DNA of 5,504 nucleotides, taken from JBDKTK01 sp039680225. Its GTDB lineage: Bacteria; Desulfobacterota; Syntrophia; Syntrophales; UBA4778. Location: the NCBI GenBank assembly GCA_039680225.1, contig JBDKTK010000180.1:1-5504 (forward strand), written 5' to 3'. Of this stretch, positions 1-5,473 are shown piece after piece; the first letter of the stretch is position 1, and every line of letters starts with the position of its first letter. The translations under genes and the position numbers were made by a program. The notes beneath the pieces are model-generated. The model did no database searches and was not told where the DNA came from. It saw nothing but the letters and a program-made list of their open reading frames with translations.

Positions 1-402
1 GCCGCCGTACAGGCCGCGGTCCCGGGCGTCTATAAGAAGTGCGCGCACGGCGTAGTTTCTGATCCCTTCCAGGTCCTCCGCGCTTTGCGGCGATACCGCC
101 TTTATCAGCATGGATCCGGCAAAGCCCGTGCAGAACCCGGGGCTCTCATCTCCATGGAGCTGGATCAAATCGAGCCCGCACTGTGCTGCGACCGCGTTGA
201 TTTGCGCCGGGCTGGAATTGACGAACACGCCCACTTTGCAGACCAGCCCCGCCGGCAGCATGTTGATGATCGCCCTTGCCTTTTCCGGGCTCACATACCT
301 GAGAGAAGGCGCGTGGAAGATGAAGCCCAGGGCGTCAGCGCCGCACTCGACGGCAGCCATGGCGTCGCCCACATTTGTTATCCCGCAGATCTTTACTTCC
401 AT
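1..402 (-). CDS. trpF: Phosphoribosylanthranilate isomerase TrpF, 3'-truncated by window edge
   Basis: Catalyses the Amadori rearrangement of N-(5'-phosphoribosyl)anthranilate to CdRP, the step before TrpC, in the cytoplasm. Translating the minus strand from the ATG at 402-400 gives 134 uninterrupted codons to the window edge; about a third of a usual protein of roughly 200 residues is missing. Visible landmarks are the N-terminal KICGIT with Cys6 (the general base of the family), ALGFIF at 24-29, SLRYVSPEKA at 33-42, VGVFVN at 57-62, LIQLHGDE at 79-86, and LLIDA at 122-126 with Asp125 at the general-acid position. The final YGG fits the start of the glycine-rich phosphate-binding loop. The start is supported by AGAGGA about 7 bases upstream and by the N-terminus beginning directly with the first beta strand. 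It follows the trpC stop by 11 bases. No frameshift is seen; the family call is very secure. Confidence 0.96.
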   Translation of the reverse strand, partial: MEVKICGITNVGDAMAAVECGADALGFIFHAPSLRYVSPEKARAIINMLPAGLVCKVGVFVNSSPAQINAVAAQCGLDLIQLHGDESPGFCTGFAGSMLIKAVSPQSAEDLEGIRNYAVRALLIDARDRGLYGG

Positions 403-413
403 TTATTTTCCTC

Positions 414-1202
414 TTACCGGCCCAGCAATTCCCGCAGCCTGACGGCGGGGTCTTCCGCTTTCACCAGCGCCTCGCCGATCAGGAAGGCATCGACGCCCGC
501 ATGCTGCAGCAGCACAATATCAGTGCGGGTGTTGATCCCGCTCTCGCTTACAATCGTCTTCCCTTCCGGGATATAGGCCAGCAGGTCAAGGGTCGTCCGG
601 ATGTCGGTTACAAAATTTGACAGGTCCCTGTTGTTGATTCCGATAATTTCCGCTCCCGAAGTCACCGCCTTTTCGGCATCGTACCTGTCATGGATTTCCA
701 CGAGGGCCGCCATGCCGAGCGACCGCACTGTTGCGATGTAATCCTTCAATGCGGCCCGGTCCAGGACCCGCGCGATCAGCAGCACCGCATCCGCCCCCAT
801 CATCCTTGATTCGTAAATCTGGCAGGGATCGATGATGAAATCTTTCCTTAAAACGGGGATGTTCACGGCTTTTTTTATTTTCCGGAGATCGTCCGCGCTG
901 CCCCCGAAGAACTGCCTGTCTGTAAGGACCGATATGGCCGCCGCCCCGTTGTGCTCGTATGCGCCCGCGAGTTTCACCGGGTCGAGGCCGTCGCGCAGGA
1001 CCCCTTTGGACGGTGACTTCCTTTTCACTTCCGCAATCACCGCGCAGCTGCTCTTTTTCAGGGCCCCCCGGAAATCCCGTGCCGGAGGGAGCCCCGACAG
1101 GGCGGATTTATCTGGCTCCCGGGCGAATTCCTGAGTTTTTTTCAGGACCGATACCTCGGCGCGCTTGATTTTCAGGATTCTCTCGAGGATCAATTCTCCC
1201 AC
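414..1202 (-). CDS. trpC: Indole-3-glycerol phosphate synthase TrpC
   Basis: Converts CdRP to indole-3-glycerol phosphate with loss of CO2 and water; cytoplasmic TIM barrel, here a stand-alone enzyme of 262 residues, not fused to TrpF as in enteric bacteria. Active-site motifs are all present: IAEVKRKSPSKG at 56-67 (Glu58, Lys60), VLRKDFI at 117-123 (Lys120, catalytic acid), ALVEIHD at 166-172 (Glu169), GINNRDL at 188-194 (Asn190), VSESGI at 218-223 and FLIGEAL at 240-246 (phosphate binding). The start is uncertain. The GTG at 1202 lies one base after the trpD stop with only a GAGG-like signal overlapping that stop. An in-frame TTG at 1193 would give MILERIL, closer to the usual family N-terminus, with GAGG about 8 bases upstream. 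Either way translation is probably coupled to trpD. The function is not in doubt. Confidence 0.97.
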   Translation of the reverse strand: MGELILERILKIKRAEVSVLKKTQEFAREPDKSALSGLPPARDFRGALKKSSCAVIAEVKRKSPSKGVLRDGLDPVKLAGAYEHNGAAAISVLTDRQFFGGSADDLRKIKKAVNIPVLRKDFIIDPCQIYESRMMGADAVLLIARVLDRAALKDYIATVRSLGMAALVEIHDRYDAEKAVTSGAEIIGINNRDLSNFVTDIRTTLDLLAYIPEGKTIVSESGINTRTDIVLLQHAGVDAFLIGEALVKAEDPAVRLRELLGR

Positions 1203-1203
1203 C

Positions 1204-2214
1204 TCAACTGTTGCTCATCTCTATGAGGGCCTGGAGCTTCTTGATTGCGAGTCCGCTGTCGATGCAGTCTGCCGCAATCTTTATGCCTTCCTGCAAGGTG
1301 TCCGCCTTCTCTCCCGCGACGATGGCCAGCCCGGCATTGAGCAGCACAATTTTCCGGCATGCCCCGTTTTTGCCGGACAGAATATCTTTTGTTATCTGGG
1401 CGTTCATGGACGCATCGCCCCCGATCAGCTCTTTTTTTGCATAAGCTTCTCCGAAAAGCGAGACCGGCTCTATGTTGTAAGTGGAAATTATCCCGTCCCG
1501 GAGCTCGGAGACCCTTGTCTCGCAGGTGACAGTCGCCTCGTCCAGGCCGTCGGCGCCGTGGACGACAAAGGCCCGGCGGGCTCCCAGGTTTTTAAGGACC
1601 CCGGCGAACATTTCCGTCAGGCGCGGGTCGTACACCCCGATGAGCTGCGAGGTCGCCCCGGCCGGGTTGGTAAGCGGGCCGAGCATGTTGAATACGGTCC
1701 TGATGCCGATCTCGCGGCGGGGGCCGATGGCATATTTCATTGCCCCGTGGAGCTTGGGCGCAAAGAGGAACCCAATGCCGATCTGCTGGACGCATTCCTC
1801 TATTATCTCCGGGGCCGCCTCGATGTTGATGCCCAGGGCTTCCAAAACGTCGGCGCTCCCGCAGCTGCTCGAGACCGCGCGGTTGCCGTGCTTGGCGACC
1901 GTGATGCCGGCTGCCGCGACGACAAAAGCCGCCGTCGTGGAGATGTTGAACGTATGCATCCCGTCGCCGCCCGTCCCGCAGGTGTCAACGATTACCGGCG
2001 AGCGCGCGTCGATCCTCGTCGCCTTGCGCCGCATGATCCGGGCGGCGCCGGTCACCTCTTCCACTGTTTCGCCTTTCAGACGCAGAGCGGTTATGAAAGA
2101 CCCGATCTGCGCGGGAGTCGCCTCGCCGCCCATGATCTCATCCATGGCGCCCATCATCTCGGCTTCCTGCAGGTCCTCCCCTTTGACAACCCTGGCTATT
2201 GCTTCCCTGATCAT
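1204..2214 (-). CDS. trpD: Anthranilate phosphoribosyltransferase TrpD
   Basis: Transfers phosphoribose from PRPP to anthranilate, the second committed step of Trp synthesis; normally a cytoplasmic homodimer. The 336-residue product has the usual length and organisation: a small helical N-terminal domain (about 1-70), then the alpha/beta domain. The PRPP-binding DTCGTGGDG lies at 77-85. KHGNRAVSSSCGSADVLEALG (108-128) is the second phosphate/anthranilate segment, GIRTVFNMLGPLTNPA (170-185) carries conserved anthranilate-site residues, and GADGLDE (220-226) supplies the Asp225/Glu226 metal ligands. The ATG at 2214 is preceded by AAAGGAG at about 8 bases, the clearest ribosome binding site in the operon, in a 30-base gap after trpG. 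It stands alone, not fused to TrpG as in enterics. Its stop is one base before the trpC GTG. Confidence 0.98.
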   Translation of the reverse strand: MIREAIARVVKGEDLQEAEMMGAMDEIMGGEATPAQIGSFITALRLKGETVEEVTGAARIMRRKATRIDARSPVIVDTCGTGGDGMHTFNISTTAAFVVAAAGITVAKHGNRAVSSSCGSADVLEALGINIEAAPEIIEECVQQIGIGFLFAPKLHGAMKYAIGPRREIGIRTVFNMLGPLTNPAGATSQLIGVYDPRLTEMFAGVLKNLGARRAFVVHGADGLDEATVTCETRVSELRDGIISTYNIEPVSLFGEAYAKKELIGGDASMNAQITKDILSGKNGACRKIVLLNAGLAIVAGEKADTLQEGIKIAADCIDSGLAIKKLQALIEMSNS

Positions 2215-2244
2215 GTTTCAACTCCTTTCATGAATTTATTTCTT

Positions 2245-2811
2245 TTAAAGCATCTTCAAAAAATTCCTCAGGATCCTTTTCCCGTTCGGAGTGAGGATCG
2301 ACTCCGGGTGGAACTGGATCCCTTCCACCGGATATTCGCGGTGGCGCAGCCCCATGATCTCCCCTTCCGCCGTCTCGGCGCTCACTTCCAGGCAGTCCGG
2401 CAGCGAGCCCCTGTCCACGAGCAGCGAATGGTAGCGCCCTGCGGGAAAGGGGCTGGCCAGGCCCTGGAAAATCGTTTTTCCGTCATTGAGGACCGGCGAA
2501 ACCTTGCCGTGCATGAGGCGCCCGGCCCGGACGACAGCGGCGCCGAATGCATACCCGATGGACTGGTGCCCCAGGCAGACGCCCATGATGGGCACGTCCT
2601 TGTGAAACCGCCTGACAGTATCCACGCTGATGCCTGCTTTTTCGGGCGAGCACGGCCCCGGCGAAATGATGATGGCTTCCGGTTTCATTGCGCCGATCTC
2701 ATCCAGAGAAATCTCGTCGTTGCGGCAGACCGCCGCTTCCGCCCCGAGCTGGCCGAAATACTGGGCCAGGTTGTAAGTGAACGAATCGTAGTTATCTATG
2801 ATCAAAAGCAT
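2245..2811 (-). CDS. trpG: Anthranilate synthase glutamine amidotransferase subunit TrpG
   Basis: Class I glutamine amidotransferase that hydrolyses glutamine and supplies ammonia to TrpE. At 188 residues it is the full length of the single-domain TrpG/PabA family. It begins LLIIDNYDSFTYNL, the signature of the anthranilate/aminodeoxychorismate synthase small subunit. ISPGPCSP (49-56) forms the oxyanion-loop region, GVCLGHQ (77-83) contains nucleophile Cys79, RYHSL is at 126-130, and IQFHPES (165-171) contains His168 and Glu170 of the triad. The ATG at 2811 has AAGGGA about 10 bases upstream and follows the trpE stop by 14 bases. Its place between trpE and trpD makes the Trp role primary. Such proteins often also serve PabB in folate synthesis; that cannot be decided from this window. 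Confidence 0.97.
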   Translation of the reverse strand: MLLIIDNYDSFTYNLAQYFGQLGAEAAVCRNDEISLDEIGAMKPEAIIISPGPCSPEKAGISVDTVRRFHKDVPIMGVCLGHQSIGYAFGAAVVRAGRLMHGKVSPVLNDGKTIFQGLASPFPAGRYHSLLVDRGSLPDCLEVSAETAEGEIMGLRHREYPVEGIQFHPESILTPNGKRILRNFLKML

Positions 2812-2825
2812 GTGCTTGTTCCCTT

Positions 2826-4367
2826 CTATGCTGTTTTCATTGCAAAGCCCGCCGCCGCCATCCGCAGCGCCTGGACAAGGCCTTCCGCCTTGCTCAGGGT
2901 CTCCTTGTACTCGGCGTGCGGGTCCGAATCGGCGACAATGCCGGCCCCGGCCTGGACGTAAATCTTTCCGTTGCGGATAACGAAGGTCCGGATCGTTATG
3001 CAGAAATCCATGTTGCCGGAGAAGCTGAAATAACCGACACCGCCGCCGTAGGGGCCCCTGCGGGTGGGCTCCAGTTCATCAATGATCTGCATGGCCCTGA
3101 TCTTGGGCGCGCCGCTCAGGGTGCCCGCCGGGAACGAGGCCCGCAGCACGTCAAAAGCGTCCTTGCCGGGAGCGAGTTGCGCCTGGATATTCGAAACAAG
3201 GTGCATGACGTGGGAATACCGCTCCACGGCCATGAGCTGGTTGACCTGCACTGAGCCGGTCTGGGCGATCCTCCCCAGATCGTTGCGCCCCAGGTCGACG
3301 AGCATCACGTGCTCGGCCCTTTCTTTCGGGTCCTTGAGCAGCTCGTCGGCAAGCTTGCGGTCTTCCTGCTCGGTCCGGCCGCGCCGCCTTGTGCCCGCAA
3401 TGGGCCGCAGTTCCGCGACGCCGTCCTCGAGCCGGACCATGACTTCCGGGGAAGAGCCCACGAGGCATAAATCTTCCATTTTGAGAAAAAACAGGTACGG
3501 CGAGGGGTTCACAAACCGCAGCGCCCGGTAGATGTTGACCGGGTCCAGGCCGTCGCGTTCGATCTCGAACCGCTGCGAGAGCACGACCTGGATTATATCG
3601 CCCGCAGCAATATAATCTCTGGCCTTCTCGACCATTTTCTTGAATGCGGATTCTTCCATGTTCGGGTTAAGGCGGAAATCCGCATTAAATTTGACCGCGC
3701 CGTTATTTTTCTTCGGCGGGCAGCGCAGGGTTGCGATCGCCGCTTCTATCTTCGCCGTTGCCTGATCGTAAACGGCGCGCGGGTCCTGCCCTTCCTCAAC
3801 GGCCGCGCAGGAGATGACCTTTATCGTGTGCCTGACGTTGTCGAAAATGAGCAGGGTATCCGTGATGAGGAAGACCGCGGTGTCCGCCCCGATATCGTCC
3901 GGCGGCCCGCTCTCCATCCCCAATGAACGCCGTTCGAAGTAGCGGGCCATGTCATGGCCCATGAAACCGACGGCCCCTCCGCAAAACCGCGGCAGCCCTT
4001 CCACGGGGGCAAGCCGGAAGCGCCGGAGCTCTTCCCGGAGGACGCCCAGGGGGTCGCCTTTGTGCGGGACGTTCCTTAAATTGCCGCTTTCGGTTATTAT
4101 TACGTCCGCGGCATTTGCAGGGACGCGGAAGACGGCGCGGGGGTCGGTGCCGATAAATGTGTAGCGCCCCCATTTCTCCCCGCCCTCCACGCTTTCGAGC
4201 AGGAACATGTAGGGATGCGAACTGAATTTCATCAGGGCCGAGACCGGCGTTTCGGTGTCCGCCAGGATCTCGCGGGAGACCGGGACGAGGTTGCCGGCCA
4301 TTACATTGCGGCCATTCCGGCCATTTTGGGCGAATTTTCTGAATGTCTCAAAATCGGGATAATACAT
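2826..4367 (-). CDS. trpE: Anthranilate synthase large subunit TrpE
   Basis: Chorismate-binding subunit that makes anthranilate from chorismate and ammonia, with TrpG; the committed, feedback-inhibited step. The 513-residue product is full length. The N-terminal regulatory domain contains LLESVEGGEKWGRYTFIG at 56-73; the LLES box with Ser59 is the known Trp-inhibitor site of the family, and NPSPYLFFL (287-295) is its partner, so feedback inhibition is expected. The catalytic domain shows PIAGTRRRG (322-330; Ala in PIAGT favours TrpE over PabB, which has PIKGT), LVDLGRNDLGR (356-366), FPAGTLSGAPKIRAM (412-426), YGGGVGYFSFSGNMD (440-454) and QAGAGIVADSDP (472-483). GGAG lies 6 bases before the ATG. 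Oddity: residues 15-26 contain a repetitive NGRNGRN segment encoded by near-copies of AATGGCCG, which looks like an insertion relative to the usual family N-terminus. Transcription is controlled by the upstream attenuator. Confidence 0.98.
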   Translation of the reverse strand: MYYPDFETFRKFAQNGRNGRNVMAGNLVPVSREILADTETPVSALMKFSSHPYMFLLESVEGGEKWGRYTFIGTDPRAVFRVPANAADVIITESGNLRNVPHKGDPLGVLREELRRFRLAPVEGLPRFCGGAVGFMGHDMARYFERRSLGMESGPPDDIGADTAVFLITDTLLIFDNVRHTIKVISCAAVEEGQDPRAVYDQATAKIEAAIATLRCPPKKNNGAVKFNADFRLNPNMEESAFKKMVEKARDYIAAGDIIQVVLSQRFEIERDGLDPVNIYRALRFVNPSPYLFFLKMEDLCLVGSSPEVMVRLEDGVAELRPIAGTRRRGRTEQEDRKLADELLKDPKERAEHVMLVDLGRNDLGRIAQTGSVQVNQLMAVERYSHVMHLVSNIQAQLAPGKDAFDVLRASFPAGTLSGAPKIRAMQIIDELEPTRRGPYGGGVGYFSFSGNMDFCITIRTFVIRNGKIYVQAGAGIVADSDPHAEYKETLSKAEGLVQALRMAAAGFAMKTA

Positions 4368-4384
4368 TTTTAACTCCGGTTTTT

Positions 4385-4466
4385 GTCCCCCGCCGGCGGG
4401 GGATAAAGGGGGTGGCGATTTTTTAATCCCTGACCGACCTCCCCCTGCCCCCTCCAGAGGGAGGAC
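4385..4466 (-). repeat. GC-rich palindromic intergenic repeat element in the trp leader
   Basis: An 82-base block between the terminator hairpins and trpE. It contains a perfect 16-base palindrome CCCCCGCCGGCGGGGG (4387-4402) and runs of G and C whose halves can pair with each other. The ends are near inverted repeats: in the minus-strand transcript GUCCUCC (4466-4460) pairs with GGGGGAC (4391-4385) through one U-G wobble, and GATT/AATC pairs near the centre. It is unlike the neighbouring AT-rich leader. Its form is that of dispersed palindromic repeats or small MITE-like elements seen between genes in many bacteria. Only one copy is in the window, so calling it a dispersed repeat is inference. 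It ends 7 bases before the GGAG of trpE. Confidence 0.5.
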
Positions 4467-4469
4467 ATT

Positions 4470-4507
4470 AAAAATAAAAAAGGGACATGATCTTCATCAC
4501 GGCCCTT
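4470..4507 (-). terminator. Second terminator-like hairpin in the trp leader
   Basis: Directly after the attenuator, the minus strand can fold AAGGG (4507-4503) with CCCTT (4484-4480), then, past a C/U mismatch, CGUGAU with AUCAUG (six pairs, one G-U), closed by a GAAG loop. TTTTTT-A-TTTTT (4481-4470) follows, partly inside the stem. Shape and T-run are those of a rho-independent terminator in the operon's direction. It lies 10 bases past the attenuator's U-tract and is not part of a standard trp attenuator. It could be a backup terminator, a second control point or a relic; activity is not shown. Confidence 0.5.
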
Positions 4508-4517
4508 CTGTGTATAC

Positions 4518-4551
4518 AAAAAAGCCGTGGAGCCTGAGGTCTCCACGGCTT
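4518..4551 (-). terminator. trp attenuator: intrinsic terminator (regions 3:4)
   Basis: On the minus strand the arm AAGCCGTGGAG (4551-4541) pairs perfectly over 11 bp with CTCCACGGCTT (4532-4522), with an 8-base loop ACCTCAGG. A run of six T (4523-4518), partly inside the stem, forms the U-tract. It starts 22 bases after the trpL stop codon and precedes trpE by about 150 bases. This is the terminator that forms when the leader is translated to its stop. The same bases on the plus strand have no good T-run after the hairpin, so the direction is clear. Confidence 0.94.
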
Positions 4552-4613
4552 GCTATTTTAATTTAATGTTGAATCAGCAGTGGACAGACCCCTCCGTGTT
4601 GTTCCACCACCAC
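4536..4613 (-). promoter_or_regulatory. trp attenuator alternative pairings (regions 1:2 and antiterminator 2:3)
   Basis: The antiterminator was worked out by hand. GGGGUC (4592-4587) pairs with GACCUC (4541-4536); after a two-base bulge, UCCAC (4584-4580) pairs with GUGGA (4546-4542); after one mismatch, GCU (4578-4576) pairs with AGC (4550-4548). That is about 14 bp with one G-U, and it consumes the 5' arm and loop of the terminator. A competing 1:2 helix pairs the Trp-codon segment (4612-4603) with 4584-4575 over 10 bp including four G-U pairs. A ribosome stalled on the TGG codons (4615-4604) would mask region 1 and free region 2 for the antiterminator; one at the TGA (4576-4574) would cover region 2 and allow termination. 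The pairings are directly visible; folding energies were not computed. Confidence 0.8.
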
Positions 4614-4642
4614 CAGTTCATTGATATCGAGTTAATCTTCAT
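4574..4642 (-). CDS. trpL: trp leader peptide (TrpL), 22 residues with four tandem Trp
   Basis: A short ORF of 22 codons plus TGA. It begins MKINSISMN, continues with four consecutive TGG codons (codons 10-13, positions 4615-4604), and ends NNTEGSVHC. The peptide itself is not expected to have a function; its translation senses charged tRNA-Trp. Four adjacent codons for the rarest amino acid, just ahead of a terminator hairpin and trpE, are decisive. An in-frame TAA directly precedes the ATG at 4642, so the start cannot be further upstream; an internal ATG at codon 8 (4621) is possible. The ribosome site is weak: GACGGA sits 9 bases upstream, with an ATG-ATT-TAA mini-frame between it and the start. 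The TGA lies in the RNA segment that would pair with the terminator's 5' arm, as the attenuation model requires. Confidence 0.92.
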   Translation of the reverse strand: MKINSISMNWWWWNNTEGSVHC

Positions 4643-4671
4643 TTAAATCATTCCGTCGGGTTGATAATTCT

Positions 4672-4700
4672 CCTTAACAGGATAAGTGCCGGCGTGTCAA
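4672..4700 (-). promoter_or_regulatory. Candidate sigma-70-type promoter for trpLEGDCF
   Basis: TTGACA (4700-4695), a perfect -35 consensus, is followed after 17 bases by TTAAGG (4677-4672), a poor -10. This would start transcription at about 4665, some 23 bases before the trpL ATG and about 298 bases before trpE. The -35 overlaps the tyrA stop codon. No TrpR-like operator palindrome was recognised. Because the -10 is weak, transcription from upstream of tyrA is an alternative or additional source. Confidence 0.42.
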
Positions 4701-5473
4701 ACTGTTTTTTTCAGCGCCTTTAAAGCCCCGGCCAATTCCCTTTCCAGGCTCCCCGGTTCCCGGCCGATGGATTCTATGACACCCGACAGGACTTTCTGGT
4801 ACAGGCCCATGACTTCTTGCGAAGCCGGGTTTCCCCTGATTATCTCCTCATAGAGCTGCGGGTGCTCAAAAACCTTTTCAATCATCCGGAGCCTTTGCCG
4901 GAAGATCGGCGTCGAGAATTTCTCTATACCGGCCAAATCCTCGCCCAGCTCTTTAAGCGTGAGGCCCAGGGAAATTGTCCCCAAATGGGAAAGGACCTGG
5001 ACGGCCGCCATTTTGCGGTCGTGCATTTCCGGCGAAGATTCGGTCACCACGGCCCCGCCCCGTTCAAAAACATCCCTGAGCCGCGAAACCCAGACCGAGC
5101 CCCTGGCAGGGCATAATATGATGTTCTGGCCGGAAAGCGACGCGGCGTCCGGGCCGAAGAGCGGGTGCGTCCCGACAACCTCGGCTACCGAAGATTCCAG
5201 CATGGCGCGGACCGGGCCCGCCTTGAGGGACGTGAAATCCGCCAGCAGGGCGCCTTCCTTCATCAGCGGCCCTATGAGGCGGACCGTCTCGATAGTCGCC
5301 CCGATGGGGACGCTCACAAAGACCGCGCGGCACCTTTCCGCAAGTTCGGGCAGGCCCATGCCGGTCTTGCGCCCGGTCACGTGGACCGTGTACCCGGCGC
5401 TCCGGAAAAAACCCGCAAACCACTTGCCGATGCCTCCCGTGCCTCCGATGATCCCTATTTCCAGTCCGTCCAT
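4697..5473 (-). CDS. tyrA: Prephenate/arogenate dehydrogenase (TyrA family)
   Basis: Oxidative decarboxylation of prephenate (or arogenate) toward tyrosine, the branch competing with Trp for chorismate. The 258-residue product starts with a Rossmann fold: GIIGGTGGIG (7-16) is the dinucleotide loop, and the second strand ends VTGRKTG (32-38), where Gly-Arg-Lys instead of an acidic residue suggests NADP preference. SVPI (54-57), DFTSLKAGP (79-87), THPLFGPDAASL (102-113, catalytic-region His103), HDRKMAAVQVLSHLG (151-165) and STPIFRQRL (187-195) match the E. coli-type TyrA dehydrogenase domain. No ACT domain follows, and no chorismate mutase domain is visible. The ATG at 5473 lacks a clear ribosome site and the frame stays open to the window edge (upstream codons DILKRAGINI), so the true start may lie outside. 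It ends 54 bases before trpL and is probably the end of an aromatic gene cluster. Confidence 0.92.
   Translation of the reverse strand: MDGLEIGIIGGTGGIGKWFAGFFRSAGYTVHVTGRKTGMGLPELAERCRAVFVSVPIGATIETVRLIGPLMKEGALLADFTSLKAGPVRAMLESSVAEVVGTHPLFGPDAASLSGQNIILCPARGSVWVSRLRDVFERGGAVVTESSPEMHDRKMAAVQVLSHLGTISLGLTLKELGEDLAGIEKFSTPIFRQRLRMIEKVFEHPQLYEEIIRGNPASQEVMGLYQKVLSGVIESIGREPGSLERELAGALKALKKTV

Noticed and set aside
1165..2961. A 598-codon open frame on the plus strand opposite trpD and trpG
   Set aside because: It lies wholly antisense to two well-supported enzymes plus the ends of trpC and trpE. It has no recognisable domain and its composition is rich in Arg, Pro, Ala and Asp, as expected from the complement of GC-rich codons. 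It is a shadow of the real genes.
4478..4510. Nine-codon mini-ORF on the minus strand (MKIMSLFYF) overlapping the second hairpin, with a GAAGGG upstream, possibly a second Phe/Tyr leader peptide
   Set aside because: Its Phe and Tyr codons come directly from the T-rich tail of the hairpin, so they carry little evidence. There is no alternative antiterminator pairing that I could draw for it. Conservation in relatives would be needed to revive it.
4643..4651. ATG-ATT-TAA just before the trpL start, as a possible two-codon upstream ORF
   Set aside because: Two codons with no strong ribosome site; more likely chance. It mainly shows that trpL cannot start further upstream in frame.
4670..4675. 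AAGGAG as the Shine-Dalgarno for trpL
   Set aside because: It is 27 bases from the trpL ATG, too far, and overlaps the proposed -10, so it may not be transcribed. GACGGA at 4657-4652 is better placed though weaker.
4508..4696. T-box riboswitch or TRAP-binding (GAG/UAG repeats) control of the trp operon
   Set aside because: No T-box consensus and no run of spaced GAG/UAG triplets is seen in the leader. The tandem TGG leader peptide explains the regulation fully.
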